This document shows positions 16,434 to 24,250 of a DNA stretch of 24,362 nucleotides, in pieces (position 1 is the stretch's first letter; the number at the start of each line of letters is the position of its first letter). Origin of the DNA: a virus. The position numbers and the translations under genes were made by a program. Below the pieces are notes generated by a model. That model had not been told where the DNA came from, ran no database searches, and saw nothing but the letters and a program-made list of their open reading frames with translations. The DNA lies in IMG/VR virus record IMGVR_UViG_3300009181_000325, positions 1-24,362 of that record. One strand, 5' to 3'.

Positions 16434-18029
16434 ATGAGTACTGGGATAACACAAAAGAAATCTTTAAAAGATATTATTGCAGAAGAATACAAAAAATGTG
16501 CGGTAGACCCGATACATTTTATGAAGAAGTATTGTATGATTCAACACCCTGTTAGAGGTAAGATACCTTTTCAACTATTTCCATTCCAAGAAAAAACCCT
16601 AACTCAATTTAAAGATAATAGATTTAATGTAGTATTAAAATCACGTCAAACTGGTATTTCAACACTTTGTGCTGGGTTTTCACTTTGGAAAATGATATTT
16701 AATACGGATTTTAACGTATTGGTTATTGCAACAAAGCAAGAAGTTGCAAAGAACTTAGTAACAAAAGTTAGAGTGATGCATGAATTACTTCCAAGTTGGC
16801 TTAAAGGTGGGTCTATGGAAGATAACAAACTTTCCCTTCGTTTACAAAATGGTTCTCAAATTAAGGCTATTGCTTCTTCTCCTGATGCAGGACGTTCTGA
16901 AGCCTTATCACTTCTTATATTTGATGAGGCAGCTTTTATTGATGATATTGATGAGATTTGGGTATCAGCACAATCAACACTTTCAACAGGTGGTAGTTGT
17001 ATTGCTCTTTCTACTCCTAATGGTGTTGGTAATTGGTTTCACCAAACTTGGTTAGGCGCTGAAGAAAGCATAAATCCATTTAATACAATCAGATTACATT
17101 GGACAGTTCATCCTGAAAGAGACCAAAAATGGAGGGATGAGCAAGAGAAGTTATTGGGTACAAAGAAAGCAGCACAAGAATGTGATTGTGATTTTATATC
17201 TTCTGGTGAAACTGTAATTGAACCAGAACTATTAATGTTTTATAAAGAAACATATGTAATACCACCAATTGAAAAAGGTGGATTTGATGGAAATCTTTGG
17301 AAATGGGAGCATGCAGATTATTCTAAATCATATATGGTAGTTGCCGATGTGGCTAGAGGTGATGGCGCCGATTATTCCACTTGTCATGTAATTGATATTA
17401 TTAATTCAGTACAGGTTGCAGAATATAGAGGTAAGGTTGATACTAAAGATTTTGGAAACTTCTTAGTTGCACTTTCAACCGAATATAATGATGCTTTACT
17501 TGTTGTTGAGAACGCAAATATTGGGTGGGCAACAATTCAGCAAGTAATTGATAGAGGATATAAAAACTTATTCTATATGAGTAAAGATTTAAAATATATT
17601 GATGTAGAGAATCAAATGACAAATAGATATAGAAGTGAAGAAAAGGGATTAGTAGCTGGATTTTCAACCACTTCTAAGACTAGGCCTTTAATCATATCTA
17701 AATTAACTGATTACTTTAGAGAAAAATCAATTATAATTCGTTCATCTCGTTTAATAGATGAGTTATTTACATTTATCTATATGAATGGTAGAGCTGAAGC
17801 AATGAAAGGTTATAACGATGACTTAGTTATGGCTATATCAATTGGATTGTGGGTTAGAGATACTGCACTTCGTTTAAGACAAGAAGGTATTGATTTAACC
17901 AAACAAGCGGTAAGTGGTATAACATCAAATACATCTCAGGGGGTATATGGTGGTAATGATATGATGACTGATAACCCTTGGAAAATGAGAGTTGGGGATG
18001 ATTTTGAAGATTTATCCCAATGGTTGTAG
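16434..18029 (+). CDS. Terminase large subunit, gp17-like
   Basis: This is the DNA-packaging motor: an N-terminal ATPase and a C-terminal RNase H-like nuclease that binds the portal and cuts concatemers. Of 531 residues, 69-77 form the Walker A variant KSRQTGIST, preceded by the Q-motif-like FPFQEKTL. Walker B is LLIFDEAAF (D164, E165), and ALSTPNGVGNWFH is the coupling motif. The nuclease shows VADVARGDGADYS (D305), LLVVENANIGW (E359) and YNDDLVMA (D462, D463), consistent with a two-metal site. Its length is somewhat below that of T4 gp17 (610). One base separates it from the upstream gene. Unlike in T4, the tail sheath and tube genes do not follow it; the portal gene does, after a 64-bp gap with an inverted repeat. 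Confidence 0.97.
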   Translation: MSTGITQKKSLKDIIAEEYKKCAVDPIHFMKKYCMIQHPVRGKIPFQLFPFQEKTLTQFKDNRFNVVLKSRQTGISTLCAGFSLWKMIFNTDFNVLVIATKQEVAKNLVTKVRVMHELLPSWLKGGSMEDNKLSLRLQNGSQIKAIASSPDAGRSEALSLLIFDEAAFIDDIDEIWVSAQSTLSTGGSCIALSTPNGVGNWFHQTWLGAEESINPFNTIRLHWTVHPERDQKWRDEQEKLLGTKKAAQECDCDFISSGETVIEPELLMFYKETYVIPPIEKGGFDGNLWKWEHADYSKSYMVVADVARGDGADYSTCHVIDIINSVQVAEYRGKVDTKDFGNFLVALSTEYNDALLVVENANIGWATIQQVIDRGYKNLFYMSKDLKYIDVENQMTNRYRSEEKGLVAGFSTTSKTRPLIISKLTDYFREKSIIIRSSRLIDELFTFIYMNGRAEAMKGYNDDLVMAISIGLWVRDTALRLRQEGIDLTKQAVSGITSNTSQGVYGGNDMMTDNPWKMRVGDDFEDLSQWL

Positions 18030-18073
18030 TATTTTGATATTTTACGATATTTATGTTATATAATGTCAAAATA
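18030..18073. repeat. Inverted repeat between terminase and portal genes
   Basis: TATTTTGATATT (18030-18041) pairs with AATGTCAAAATA (18062-18073), giving 12 pairs with one G-T, around a 20-bp centre that contains a TATTTAT promoter-like core. It begins right after the terminase stop. There is no T-tract downstream, so it is not a typical terminator. An operator or an RNA processing hairpin is possible. Confidence 0.4.
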
Positions 18074-18093
18074 GAAAACTGATAAAATAAATT

Positions 18094-19878
18094 ATGGCAG
18101 AACAAGAATTAGATGATAGTAAAAGTTTTTTTGGTAGACTAAAGAAATTATTCTCAACAAATGCTATTGTTACCGTTGATAAAGATGGTAAGCGTAGAGT
18201 TGTTGATACGGATGAGAAGCAAATGAACACAAATTTTGTTAATCTTAGAGATAGATATACAAAATTACAAAGGTCATACTATGAAACTAATCAGGGTGCA
18301 CAATCAATGGCATACCATCAGGTTCGTAGAGAATTATTTAGAGATTATGATGCTATGGATAATGACCCAATTATAGCATCAGCATTAGATATCTATTCAG
18401 ATGAATCTACAACAAAAAATGAATATGGTGATATATTAGCAATTAAATCATCAAACGAAAATGTAAGTGCAATACTACATAACTTATTTTATGATATTAT
18501 AAACATAGAATTTAACCTTTGGCCTTGGACTAGAAATTTAGTAAAGTACGGAGATTTCTTTTTAGCATTAGAAATGGCAGAAGGTAAGGGTATTATTAAT
18601 GTAACTCCATATTCTGTATATAATACGGAAAGGTTGGAAGGTACTGACCCAATGAATCAAAACTATGTTAAATTTAAGGTTGAATTGGATAGATTTGGTA
18701 AAAAAGAATATGAGAACTATGAAATGGCTCACTTTCGTTTATTATCAGATACAAATTTCCTACCATATGGTAAGGCTATGATTGAAAATGGTCGTAGAGT
18801 TTGGAAACAATTACAATTAATGGAAGATGCGATGTTAATTCATCGTATTATGAGAGCTCCTGAAAAAAGAATATTTAAAATTGATATTGGTAATATTAAT
18901 CCCAACGAAGTAGATAACTACATGCAAAAGATTATTAACAAAATGAAGAAAACTCCATTTGTTGATAAAAATACAGGTGATTATAATTTAAAATATAATA
19001 TTCAAAATCTTACGGAAGATTTCTTTTTACCTGTTAGAGGTGGAGATAGTGGTACTTCAATTGATAACTTAGCTGGATTAGATTATACTGCAGTAGAGGA
19101 TATTGATTACTTAAAAGCTAAATTATTTGCAGCACTTAAAATACCTAAAGCATTTTTAGGATATGAAGAAGATGTAAATGGTAAAGCTACTTTAGCAGCA
19201 CAAGATGTTCGTTTTGCTAGAACTATTGAAAGAATTCAAAGAACAATTGTTAGTGAATTATATAAGATTGCAATTGTTCACTTAGCTGGACAAGGTATTG
19301 ATGATTCGGAAATGACAAACTTCCAACTTACTTTAACAAACGCTTCTACAATATATGAGCAGGAGAAAGTAAATCTTTGGAGTGAGAAGGTTAGATTAGC
19401 AACCGATATGAAAGCATTAAATATGTTATCTACTGATTGGGTTTACCATAATGTGTTTGGTATGAGTGAAGATGAGATGGATATGGAGAGAGCTAAATTA
19501 GTTTTAGACCTTAAAGATAGATTCAGATATAATTCAATTGAACAGCAAGGACAAGACCCAGCAAATCCACCACAACAAACAAATGTTGAGGAGGAGATTG
19601 AAAAAATGAAGCAGGAGATAAATGATAATGATAAAGGTGGTAGGCCAAGAGAGGGAAATACTTACGGAAAGGATAAGCATCCATATGGTAGAGACCCATT
19701 GGGTAACAAAGAAAATGAGAAAGAGAGAAAGAGAGAAACTCGTACAAATGAATCAAATAAAAAAATAGCACAAGAATATATAAACGGAATTTCGGCAAAA
19801 AAGAAGATTTTAAGTGAAAAATCAGAAAAATCTGACCTTTTAGATGAAAATAATCTGTTAGATGACAGTAAATTTTAA
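18094..19878 (+). CDS. Portal protein, gp20-like
   Basis: This 594-residue protein would form the dodecameric ring at the head vertex through which DNA passes and on which head assembly starts. The T4-type portal is recognised by its central sequence: NDPIIASALDIYSDEST, YGDFFLALEM, LPYGKAMIENGRRVWKQL, MLIHRIMRAPEKRIFKIDIG, and KIPKAFLGYEED followed by AQDVRFARTIERIQR. It is somewhat longer than T4 gp20 (524). The extra length is a highly charged C-terminal tail (~490-594) with KGGRPREGNTYGKDKHPYG and Lys/Glu/Ser-rich helices, probably a surface or scaffold contact. The leader has no Shine-Dalgarno sequence (GATAAAATAAATT). Neighbours are the terminase upstream and head genes downstream. Confidence 0.95.
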   Translation: MAEQELDDSKSFFGRLKKLFSTNAIVTVDKDGKRRVVDTDEKQMNTNFVNLRDRYTKLQRSYYETNQGAQSMAYHQVRRELFRDYDAMDNDPIIASALDIYSDESTTKNEYGDILAIKSSNENVSAILHNLFYDIINIEFNLWPWTRNLVKYGDFFLALEMAEGKGIINVTPYSVYNTERLEGTDPMNQNYVKFKVELDRFGKKEYENYEMAHFRLLSDTNFLPYGKAMIENGRRVWKQLQLMEDAMLIHRIMRAPEKRIFKIDIGNINPNEVDNYMQKIINKMKKTPFVDKNTGDYNLKYNIQNLTEDFFLPVRGGDSGTSIDNLAGLDYTAVEDIDYLKAKLFAALKIPKAFLGYEEDVNGKATLAAQDVRFARTIERIQRTIVSELYKIAIVHLAGQGIDDSEMTNFQLTLTNASTIYEQEKVNLWSEKVRLATDMKALNMLSTDWVYHNVFGMSEDEMDMERAKLVLDLKDRFRYNSIEQQGQDPANPPQQTNVEEEIEKMKQEINDNDKGGRPREGNTYGKDKHPYGRDPLGNKENEKERKRETRTNESNKKIAQEYINGISAKKKILSEKSEKSDLLDENNLLDDSKF

Positions 19879-19890
19879 TAAACATTAAAA

Positions 19891-19912
19891 AGTTTATATT
19901 TATATGTGTTAG
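19891..19912 (+). promoter_or_regulatory. Promoter-like motif, copy E
   Basis: AGTTTATATTTATATGTGTT plus AG follows a run of A residues, as in copies A and B, with the TATTTATAT core 48 bp before the ATG at 19947. It would head the head-assembly gene cluster. Confidence 0.33.
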
Positions 19913-19946
19913 TTTATGTACATAGGTTAAATTATAGGGTAATTAA

Positions 19947-20828
19947 ATGAAAAAAATAAAACATTCCAAAGTTAAGAACACTGGAGTGTTATTTGAATTA
20001 TTAGTAAGACAAATAACATTAGAGGTACTTAATGGTGATAAGACTGAGAACGCAAAACATATAGTAAAAGAATTCTTTGCTGCAGGTACTGAATTAAATA
20101 AAGAATTACGTCTTTATGATTTACTATTAAAAGAAAAATACAATTCAGAATCAAAAGCTGAAATGTTTGTTGAAACTGTATCTCAAGCACATTCAAAATT
20201 AAATGGTGTAAAGCTATCTAAAGAAAAATACAATCTTATTAAAGAAATTAATTCAAAATTTGAATTAGAGCAATTTTTAACATCTCCTATAACTAACTAT
20301 AAAGTATTAGCATCAATATATAAAGTATTTGAATCTAAAAAATCAGAAAACTACGATATTAAAGATATATTCAATTCTAAGATTACATTAATTGAGAACA
20401 TTATCTCTAGACCTCCTCTAAACAAAACAATTGAGGTATCTGATAGTACAAAACTAATAGAAACCTACAAAAAGCAAGATAAAGACCTACGATTACTAAC
20501 ATATAAGATTCTTGTTGAGACTTTCAATAAAAAATACACAAATTTAGATGAAAAACAAAAGGGCCTGTTAAAAGAGTATATTAATAACATGTCTAATACA
20601 ACTAAATTTAAAGATTATTTAGCAGTTGAACTTCCACAAATTGTGAAAGAATTAAAAACAATTAAATCTAAAATATCAGATAAAGTAACTACAATCAAAT
20701 TGTCAGAAACTATTTCTGTTTTAGAAAAAATGAAAATTGGCAAAACTGTAACTGATAATAATGTTTCATCTATAATGCTTTCTTATGAGTTAATCAAAGA
20801 ATTAAAATCAAAGGCAAATGTCAAATAG
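19947..20828 (+). CDS. Conserved phage head-region protein of unknown function
   Basis: This is a 293-residue, Lys-rich, almost entirely helical protein. Its N-terminus, KHSKVKNTGVLFELLVRQIT, looks like a conserved block and I have the impression of similar starts in proteins near head genes of marine T4-like phages, but no family name can be given. There is no catalytic motif, signal peptide or membrane segment. It lies between the portal and prohead protease, where T4 has the small core genes 67 and 68, so an internal core or portal-associated role is inferred. Its last 11 bases overlap the next gene, indicating coupled translation. Confidence 0.75.
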   Translation: MKKIKHSKVKNTGVLFELLVRQITLEVLNGDKTENAKHIVKEFFAAGTELNKELRLYDLLLKEKYNSESKAEMFVETVSQAHSKLNGVKLSKEKYNLIKEINSKFELEQFLTSPITNYKVLASIYKVFESKKSENYDIKDIFNSKITLIENIISRPPLNKTIEVSDSTKLIETYKKQDKDLRLLTYKILVETFNKKYTNLDEKQKGLLKEYINNMSNTTKFKDYLAVELPQIVKELKTIKSKISDKVTTIKLSETISVLEKMKIGKTVTDNNVSSIMLSYELIKELKSKANVK

Positions 20829-21405
20829 ACTAAAAGAAATAATCAGAGGTATAGTTAAAGAAATCCAAGACGAAAAGGAATTGGAAGAAATGACTGGAAC
20901 TGGTGCAGTTGCTGGATATGATACTCCGGCGGCATTTTCTAAACCAGGTCAAACTGCAAAGAAAAACAAAAGATTAGCTAACGTAACTGGTGGTGAGGTT
21001 GTTGATGATTTAGAAGAAGCTAAGGATTGGTTAAAAAACGATGTTCCTGCTAACTCTAAAAAACCATTAGCAATAAAGCCAACGGCAATTAGTTCAGCTG
21101 ATGCTGGTGGTATTGCTGATAAGAGTGGTATGATATTAGCTAAAGAGGATGAGGAAGCTAGTTTAAATGAAAATCGTTGGTTAGAAATTAAAAACGGAGA
21201 TGGTTCACCTAAAGCTAAAATGAGTAGAGGTGTAACATCTATCAAACAACAATTAGGTGAAGTAGAGAAATTTGTTAACTGGTATTCTAAAATAAAAAAT
21301 GAGAATGGGGTTAAAAGAGGAGATTATTATAAAAGAACAAATAAGAGTTTACATAAGATAAAAGAAAGGTTAATGAATCTTTCAGAAAAAATAAGAACTT
21401 TATAA
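20818..21405 (+). CDS. Head-region structural protein of unknown function, possible prohead core component
   Basis: This 195-residue protein starts inside the previous gene (11-bp overlap). It opens with an amphipathic helix (NRLKEIIRGIVKEI) and an acidic stretch. Then comes TGTGAVAGYDTPAAF (about 25-40), which resembles small internal motifs in T4-like structural proteins, a low-complexity middle, and a basic helical C-terminus (KRTNKSLHKIKERLMNL). The Leu-Glu-Glu just before Met-Thr-Gly fits the L-x-E pattern cut by T4-type prohead proteases, as do L-N-E and L-G-E later in the chain. It is probably a core or internal head protein removed or processed during maturation; this is inferred from position and composition. 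Confidence 0.68.
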   Translation: MSNRLKEIIRGIVKEIQDEKELEEMTGTGAVAGYDTPAAFSKPGQTAKKNKRLANVTGGEVVDDLEEAKDWLKNDVPANSKKPLAIKPTAISSADAGGIADKSGMILAKEDEEASLNENRWLEIKNGDGSPKAKMSRGVTSIKQQLGEVEKFVNWYSKIKNENGVKRGDYYKRTNKSLHKIKERLMNLSEKIRTL

Positions 21406-21406
21406 A

Positions 21407-22081
21407 ATGCCAGCAGTATCAAAAGCACAACAACGATTTATGGGTATGGTTCATGCAGTACAAAATGGAGACATGGAAGCACCATCTAAAGAAGTTGAAA
21501 AAGCAGCTGATTCAATGAGTAAAAAAGATGCAAAAGATTACGCATCTACATCACATAAAGGTCTACCAAATAAAAAAGAAAATATGAACACATCAATTAC
21601 AAAATCAAGACTAAAAGAATTAGTTAAGGAAGTAATGACAGAAGAAAACGAATATCAAGCGTTTTTTGCTAAAGCATTGGAAAAAGCTGGAAAATCTATT
21701 CCATCTATGAGTGATGAAGAAAAGAAAGCATTTTTTAATAAAATAGATACTGCTTGGAATGGTAAGGGTGATAAGAATGAAGCATTAGTTGGTGGACAAA
21801 AAGAATTAGATGTTGATAAGGATGGTGATATTGAAGGAGATGATTTAGCAGATTTAAGAGCATCAAAAAACGAAGCTAGAGATTCTAGCGGAAATGAATT
21901 TCCTGAACTTGAAGATGTTAAATCAGCTGTTAAAAAAATAATCCAAAATAATGATGTTGAAAAGCTTTTAAGAAATAAAGTTATTGCGTATTTACAAAAA
22001 GAAAAAGGATTTACTGGAGCTGGTAATACAAATAGTAGTAGATTATACGATAAAGTAATAAATGATTTACTTAAACACTAA
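21407..22081 (+). CDS. DUF3008-like protein with an EF-hand/dockerin-like calcium motif
   Basis: This is a 224-residue protein starting one base after the previous stop. Residues 1-56 (MPAVSKAQQRFMGMVHAVQN ... STSHKGLPNK) match the plan of DUF3008, a small domain frequent in phages and Proteobacteria. A helix similar to that of the preceding gene follows (SRLKELVKEVMTEE). Residues 135-147 read DVDKDGDIEGDDL, an EF-hand or dockerin-like calcium loop with Asp at positions 1, 3, 5, 7 and 12 and Ile at 8. The C-terminal ~60 residues form a helical domain. It lies just upstream of the prohead protease gene. A calcium-stabilised core protein would fit; the role is unknown. Confidence 0.75.
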   Translation: MPAVSKAQQRFMGMVHAVQNGDMEAPSKEVEKAADSMSKKDAKDYASTSHKGLPNKKENMNTSITKSRLKELVKEVMTEENEYQAFFAKALEKAGKSIPSMSDEEKKAFFNKIDTAWNGKGDKNEALVGGQKELDVDKDGDIEGDDLADLRASKNEARDSSGNEFPELEDVKSAVKKIIQNNDVEKLLRNKVIAYLQKEKGFTGAGNTNSSRLYDKVINDLLKH

Positions 22082-22095
22082 GAATTAAAATAAGA

Positions 22096-22692
22096 ATGAA
22101 GAATCTTTTAATAGAAACAAAATTATTTGAGGGAAAGGTACACGAAGATGAAGGTGGAAGAACCATTGTTAAAGGTATTCTACAAAGAGCTGGTGCTGAA
22201 AATCAAAACGGAAGAATTTATCCGAAAGAAATCTTAATGAGAGAAGCTAAGAAGTATGAGGTATTCATTAAAGAGCGTAGAGCATTAGGTGAATTAGACC
22301 ATCCGGATTCTACTGTAATTAACTTAAAGAATGTTTCTCACAATATTAGAGAGATTCATTGGGACGGTGATGATTTATGTGGGACTGTTGAAGTTCTATC
22401 TACTCCATCTGGTAACATCTTAAAAGAATTATTGAAAGCTGGTATCCTATTAGGTATTTCATCAAGAGGTATGGGTTCTACTCGTAACTTATCTGGAAAC
22501 AAAGTAGAGGTACAAGAAGATTTTGAATTGATTGGTTGGGATTTCGTATCTAACCCATCTACACATGGTGCATTTATGGTACCTGTAAACGAATCGGTTA
22601 ATAGAGGTTTACAACAAATCGGAACTGATGTTTGCGGAGATTTCTGTAAAGCACAAGACTTAATGAGAGAAATAATAACTGAAATAGCATAA
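22096..22692 (+). CDS. Prohead core protease, gp21-like
   Basis: This 198-residue protease degrades the scaffold and trims capsid proteins before DNA packaging. Family features are the N-terminal KGILQRAGAENQNGRIYPKE, LGELDHPDSTVINL with the probable catalytic His69, GTVEVLSTPSGNIL, and LLGISSRGMGS with the catalytic Ser at 122 or 123, then DFELIGWDFVSNPS. Its length is close to T4 gp21 (212). The N-terminus (residues 4-13, LLIETKLFEG) fits the L-x-E/G cleavage rule of its own family and resembles two segments in the nucleotidyltransferase fusion at 13295-15697, so it may be a self-processing site. It lies 14 bp after the previous gene and 2 bp before the next. Confidence 0.95.
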   Translation: MKNLLIETKLFEGKVHEDEGGRTIVKGILQRAGAENQNGRIYPKEILMREAKKYEVFIKERRALGELDHPDSTVINLKNVSHNIREIHWDGDDLCGTVEVLSTPSGNILKELLKAGILLGISSRGMGSTRNLSGNKVEVQEDFELIGWDFVSNPSTHGAFMVPVNESVNRGLQQIGTDVCGDFCKAQDLMREIITEIA

Positions 22693-22694
22693 GA

Positions 22695-23240
22695 ATGGCA
22701 AAGAACTTTGATATATACGATTTCGTACACAACAATAAGATAACCTTAAAAGTTGATGCACCAAAAGGAACTACTGTAGCTAAAGCATACAATGATATCC
22801 GTAAAACTAACTTGAAAGAAGTAAAGATAGTTAATGGTAAATTCAGTTTAGCTGAAAACTTAGAAGATAGAAAACTATCAAACGAAGTTAAAAAACACTT
22901 CTTAGAGATTATTTCTACTTACAATACTTTCCAAGACCAAATGAGAAGACAATCTGATTTGACTGAAGTTGCAAATACTTTAGGTGCTATTGTTGAGGCT
23001 GCAAAAGAAATGACATTAAGAGAAAGTGGTGATTGGTTTGATGCAGTGACTGTAAAAAGAAATATGCAGGAATTAGACAAATTAGGTAAATCATTTGATA
23101 AGTTCGCTGTTGAAGCAAACTCAATGGATGAAAGATTACATTCTTTATATGAAGATATGGGTCACATCTTAAATCGTTACTATGAAATCGCTGATATCTC
23201 TGTAGATACAATGAAAGAAAGATTAGGTAAAAAGAAATAA
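22695..23240 (+). CDS. Conserved head-region helical protein of unknown function
   Basis: This is a 181-residue protein with a small N-terminal alpha/beta part (FDIYDFVHNNKITLKVDAP) and a long helical part from about residue 60. Notable segments are STYNTFQDQMRRQSDL, ESGDWFDAVTVKRNM and LYEDMGHILNRYYEI. This helix-rich pattern with DWFD...VxRNM resembles a hypothetical protein carried by T4-like cyanophages; that is recalled, not searched. It lies between the prohead protease and the presumed scaffold gene, so it probably contributes to the head, but no activity is evident. Confidence 0.75.
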   Translation: MAKNFDIYDFVHNNKITLKVDAPKGTTVAKAYNDIRKTNLKEVKIVNGKFSLAENLEDRKLSNEVKKHFLEIISTYNTFQDQMRRQSDLTEVANTLGAIVEAAKEMTLRESGDWFDAVTVKRNMQELDKLGKSFDKFAVEANSMDERLHSLYEDMGHILNRYYEIADISVDTMKERLGKKK

Positions 23241-23242
23241 TT

Positions 23243-24076
23243 ATGATTCGTTTAGGTGGTTTAATATCGCAAAAAGCATTTGGTAAATTTGAAATGGGTA
23301 AAGTAATTTCAAATCCATTTGCAACGGCATTCATTAAAGAAGGTGAAGGTGAAGACCATGAAGTTTCTATGGCAAACAATTCATTGGATACCATTATTAA
23401 AATGGCAACTGAATTGAAAGCTAAAATGGGAGAAAACGAAAAGGATATTCCTGCTTGGATTCAAGACCATATTACTAACGCAGCTAATTTTATTTCACAA
23501 GCATCAACTAACTATCACGAATACGGAACAAACGAATCGGTAAATGAAGGAGCTGGTAGAGAAGCAATGGGAATTGCTAAATTTACTGGTACTCGTGCAA
23601 TTGCAGTACAAAAATTTATAGATGATTTTAATTTGAACGCTAAAAAGCTTTTTAACTTTATAGCTAAAGGAAAATTAAAAGATAGAATGGACTTTGCAAC
23701 AGCAATAAGTGGAACACGTGGTAACAAATATCAAGGTAATTTTGTAGGTATGTTCGGAGAAGGTACACTAAACGAAGATTCTGAAACAAAGAGATTGGAA
23801 ATGCTAATTAAAAACTTGGAAGAAACAAATAAACTATTAGTACAACAACTTAAAGATAATAAAAGTTTAGCAAATAATAAAAAAGAAAATATTAAAAAAT
23901 CAATAGTACTAAACTTAGATTTAATTAACTATTATAAAAAATGGTTAAAGGATTATCAATCAGCTGCAAACGAATCATTAGTAAAAGAAGATGGCCCTTG
24001 TTGGCAAGGATATAAGCAAGTTGGTATGAAAAATAAAGGTGGTAAGCAAGTTCCTAACTGTGTTCCAAATAAATAA
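23243..24076 (+). CDS. Conserved head-region protein with candidate prohead-protease sites and a basic two-Cys tail
   Basis: This 277-residue protein starts two bases after the previous stop. It has an N-terminal helix-poor piece ending in AFIKEGEGEDHE, a helical region with MATELKAKMGENEKDIPAW and IQDHITNAANFI, a middle segment (DRMDFATAISGTRGNKY), and a Lys-rich coiled coil. The tail is CWQGYKQVGMKNKGGKQVPN followed by CVPNK. WxxGYKxxGMKxKxGKxVPNC endings recur in structural proteins of marine T4-like phages (from memory). I-K-E/G at 31-34 and ESLVKE/D at 244-250 fit the cleavage rule of gp21-type proteases and would release the tail. It could be an internal core protein; the function is unknown. 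Confidence 0.72.
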   Translation: MIRLGGLISQKAFGKFEMGKVISNPFATAFIKEGEGEDHEVSMANNSLDTIIKMATELKAKMGENEKDIPAWIQDHITNAANFISQASTNYHEYGTNESVNEGAGREAMGIAKFTGTRAIAVQKFIDDFNLNAKKLFNFIAKGKLKDRMDFATAISGTRGNKYQGNFVGMFGEGTLNEDSETKRLEMLIKNLEETNKLLVQQLKDNKSLANNKKENIKKSIVLNLDLINYYKKWLKDYQSAANESLVKEDGPCWQGYKQVGMKNKGGKQVPNCVPNK

Positions 24077-24097
24077 ATTCTAAAGAAAAGTATAGAT

Positions 24098-24140
24098 TTT
24101 TACGTTTTTGTAAAATTTTATATATTTATTCTTAACAATA
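24098..24140 (+). promoter_or_regulatory. Promoter-like motif (copy G) with an upstream AT hairpin
   Basis: TTTTAC-GTTTTT-GTAAAA (24098-24115) forms a small hairpin followed by TTTTATATATTTATTCTTAA and CAATA, which shares TATATATTTAT and AACAATA with copies A and B. Unlike the other copies it lies about 150 bp before the next start. The hairpin could end transcription of the preceding gene and the motif restart it. Confidence 0.33.
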
Positions 24141-24160
24141 ACCTATTAATTTAGGTTTTT
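24140..24160 (+). terminator. Intrinsic terminator or leader hairpin
   Basis: AACCTA-TTAATT-TAGGTT (24140-24157) forms a 6-bp stem with a 6-nt loop and runs into five T residues (24156-24160). It is the best terminator-shaped element in the window. It lies just downstream of a promoter-like motif, so attenuation of the next gene is equally possible. Confidence 0.45.
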
Positions 24161-24162
24161 CT

Positions 24163-24250
24163 ATTGGTAAATGAATACTCTCGTTCTATGAGAAGTGACC
24201 AAAACGCCAATCAAAAACATACATTGAAGTCCACAAATTTAATGACTTCA
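24163..24250 (+). ncRNA. Structured 5' leader of the scaffold/capsid gene
   Basis: Two further inverted repeats lie here. ATTGGT (24163-24168) can pair with GCCAAT (24206-24211) around an inner stem ACTCTC/GAGAAGT (24177-24182 with 24190-24196, one bulge). TGAAGTC (24225-24231) pairs with GACTTCA (24244-24250) around a 12-nt loop. The gene start at 24276 follows AAGGA, one of the few Shine-Dalgarno-like sites in this window. It fits no riboswitch family known to me. Confidence 0.35.
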
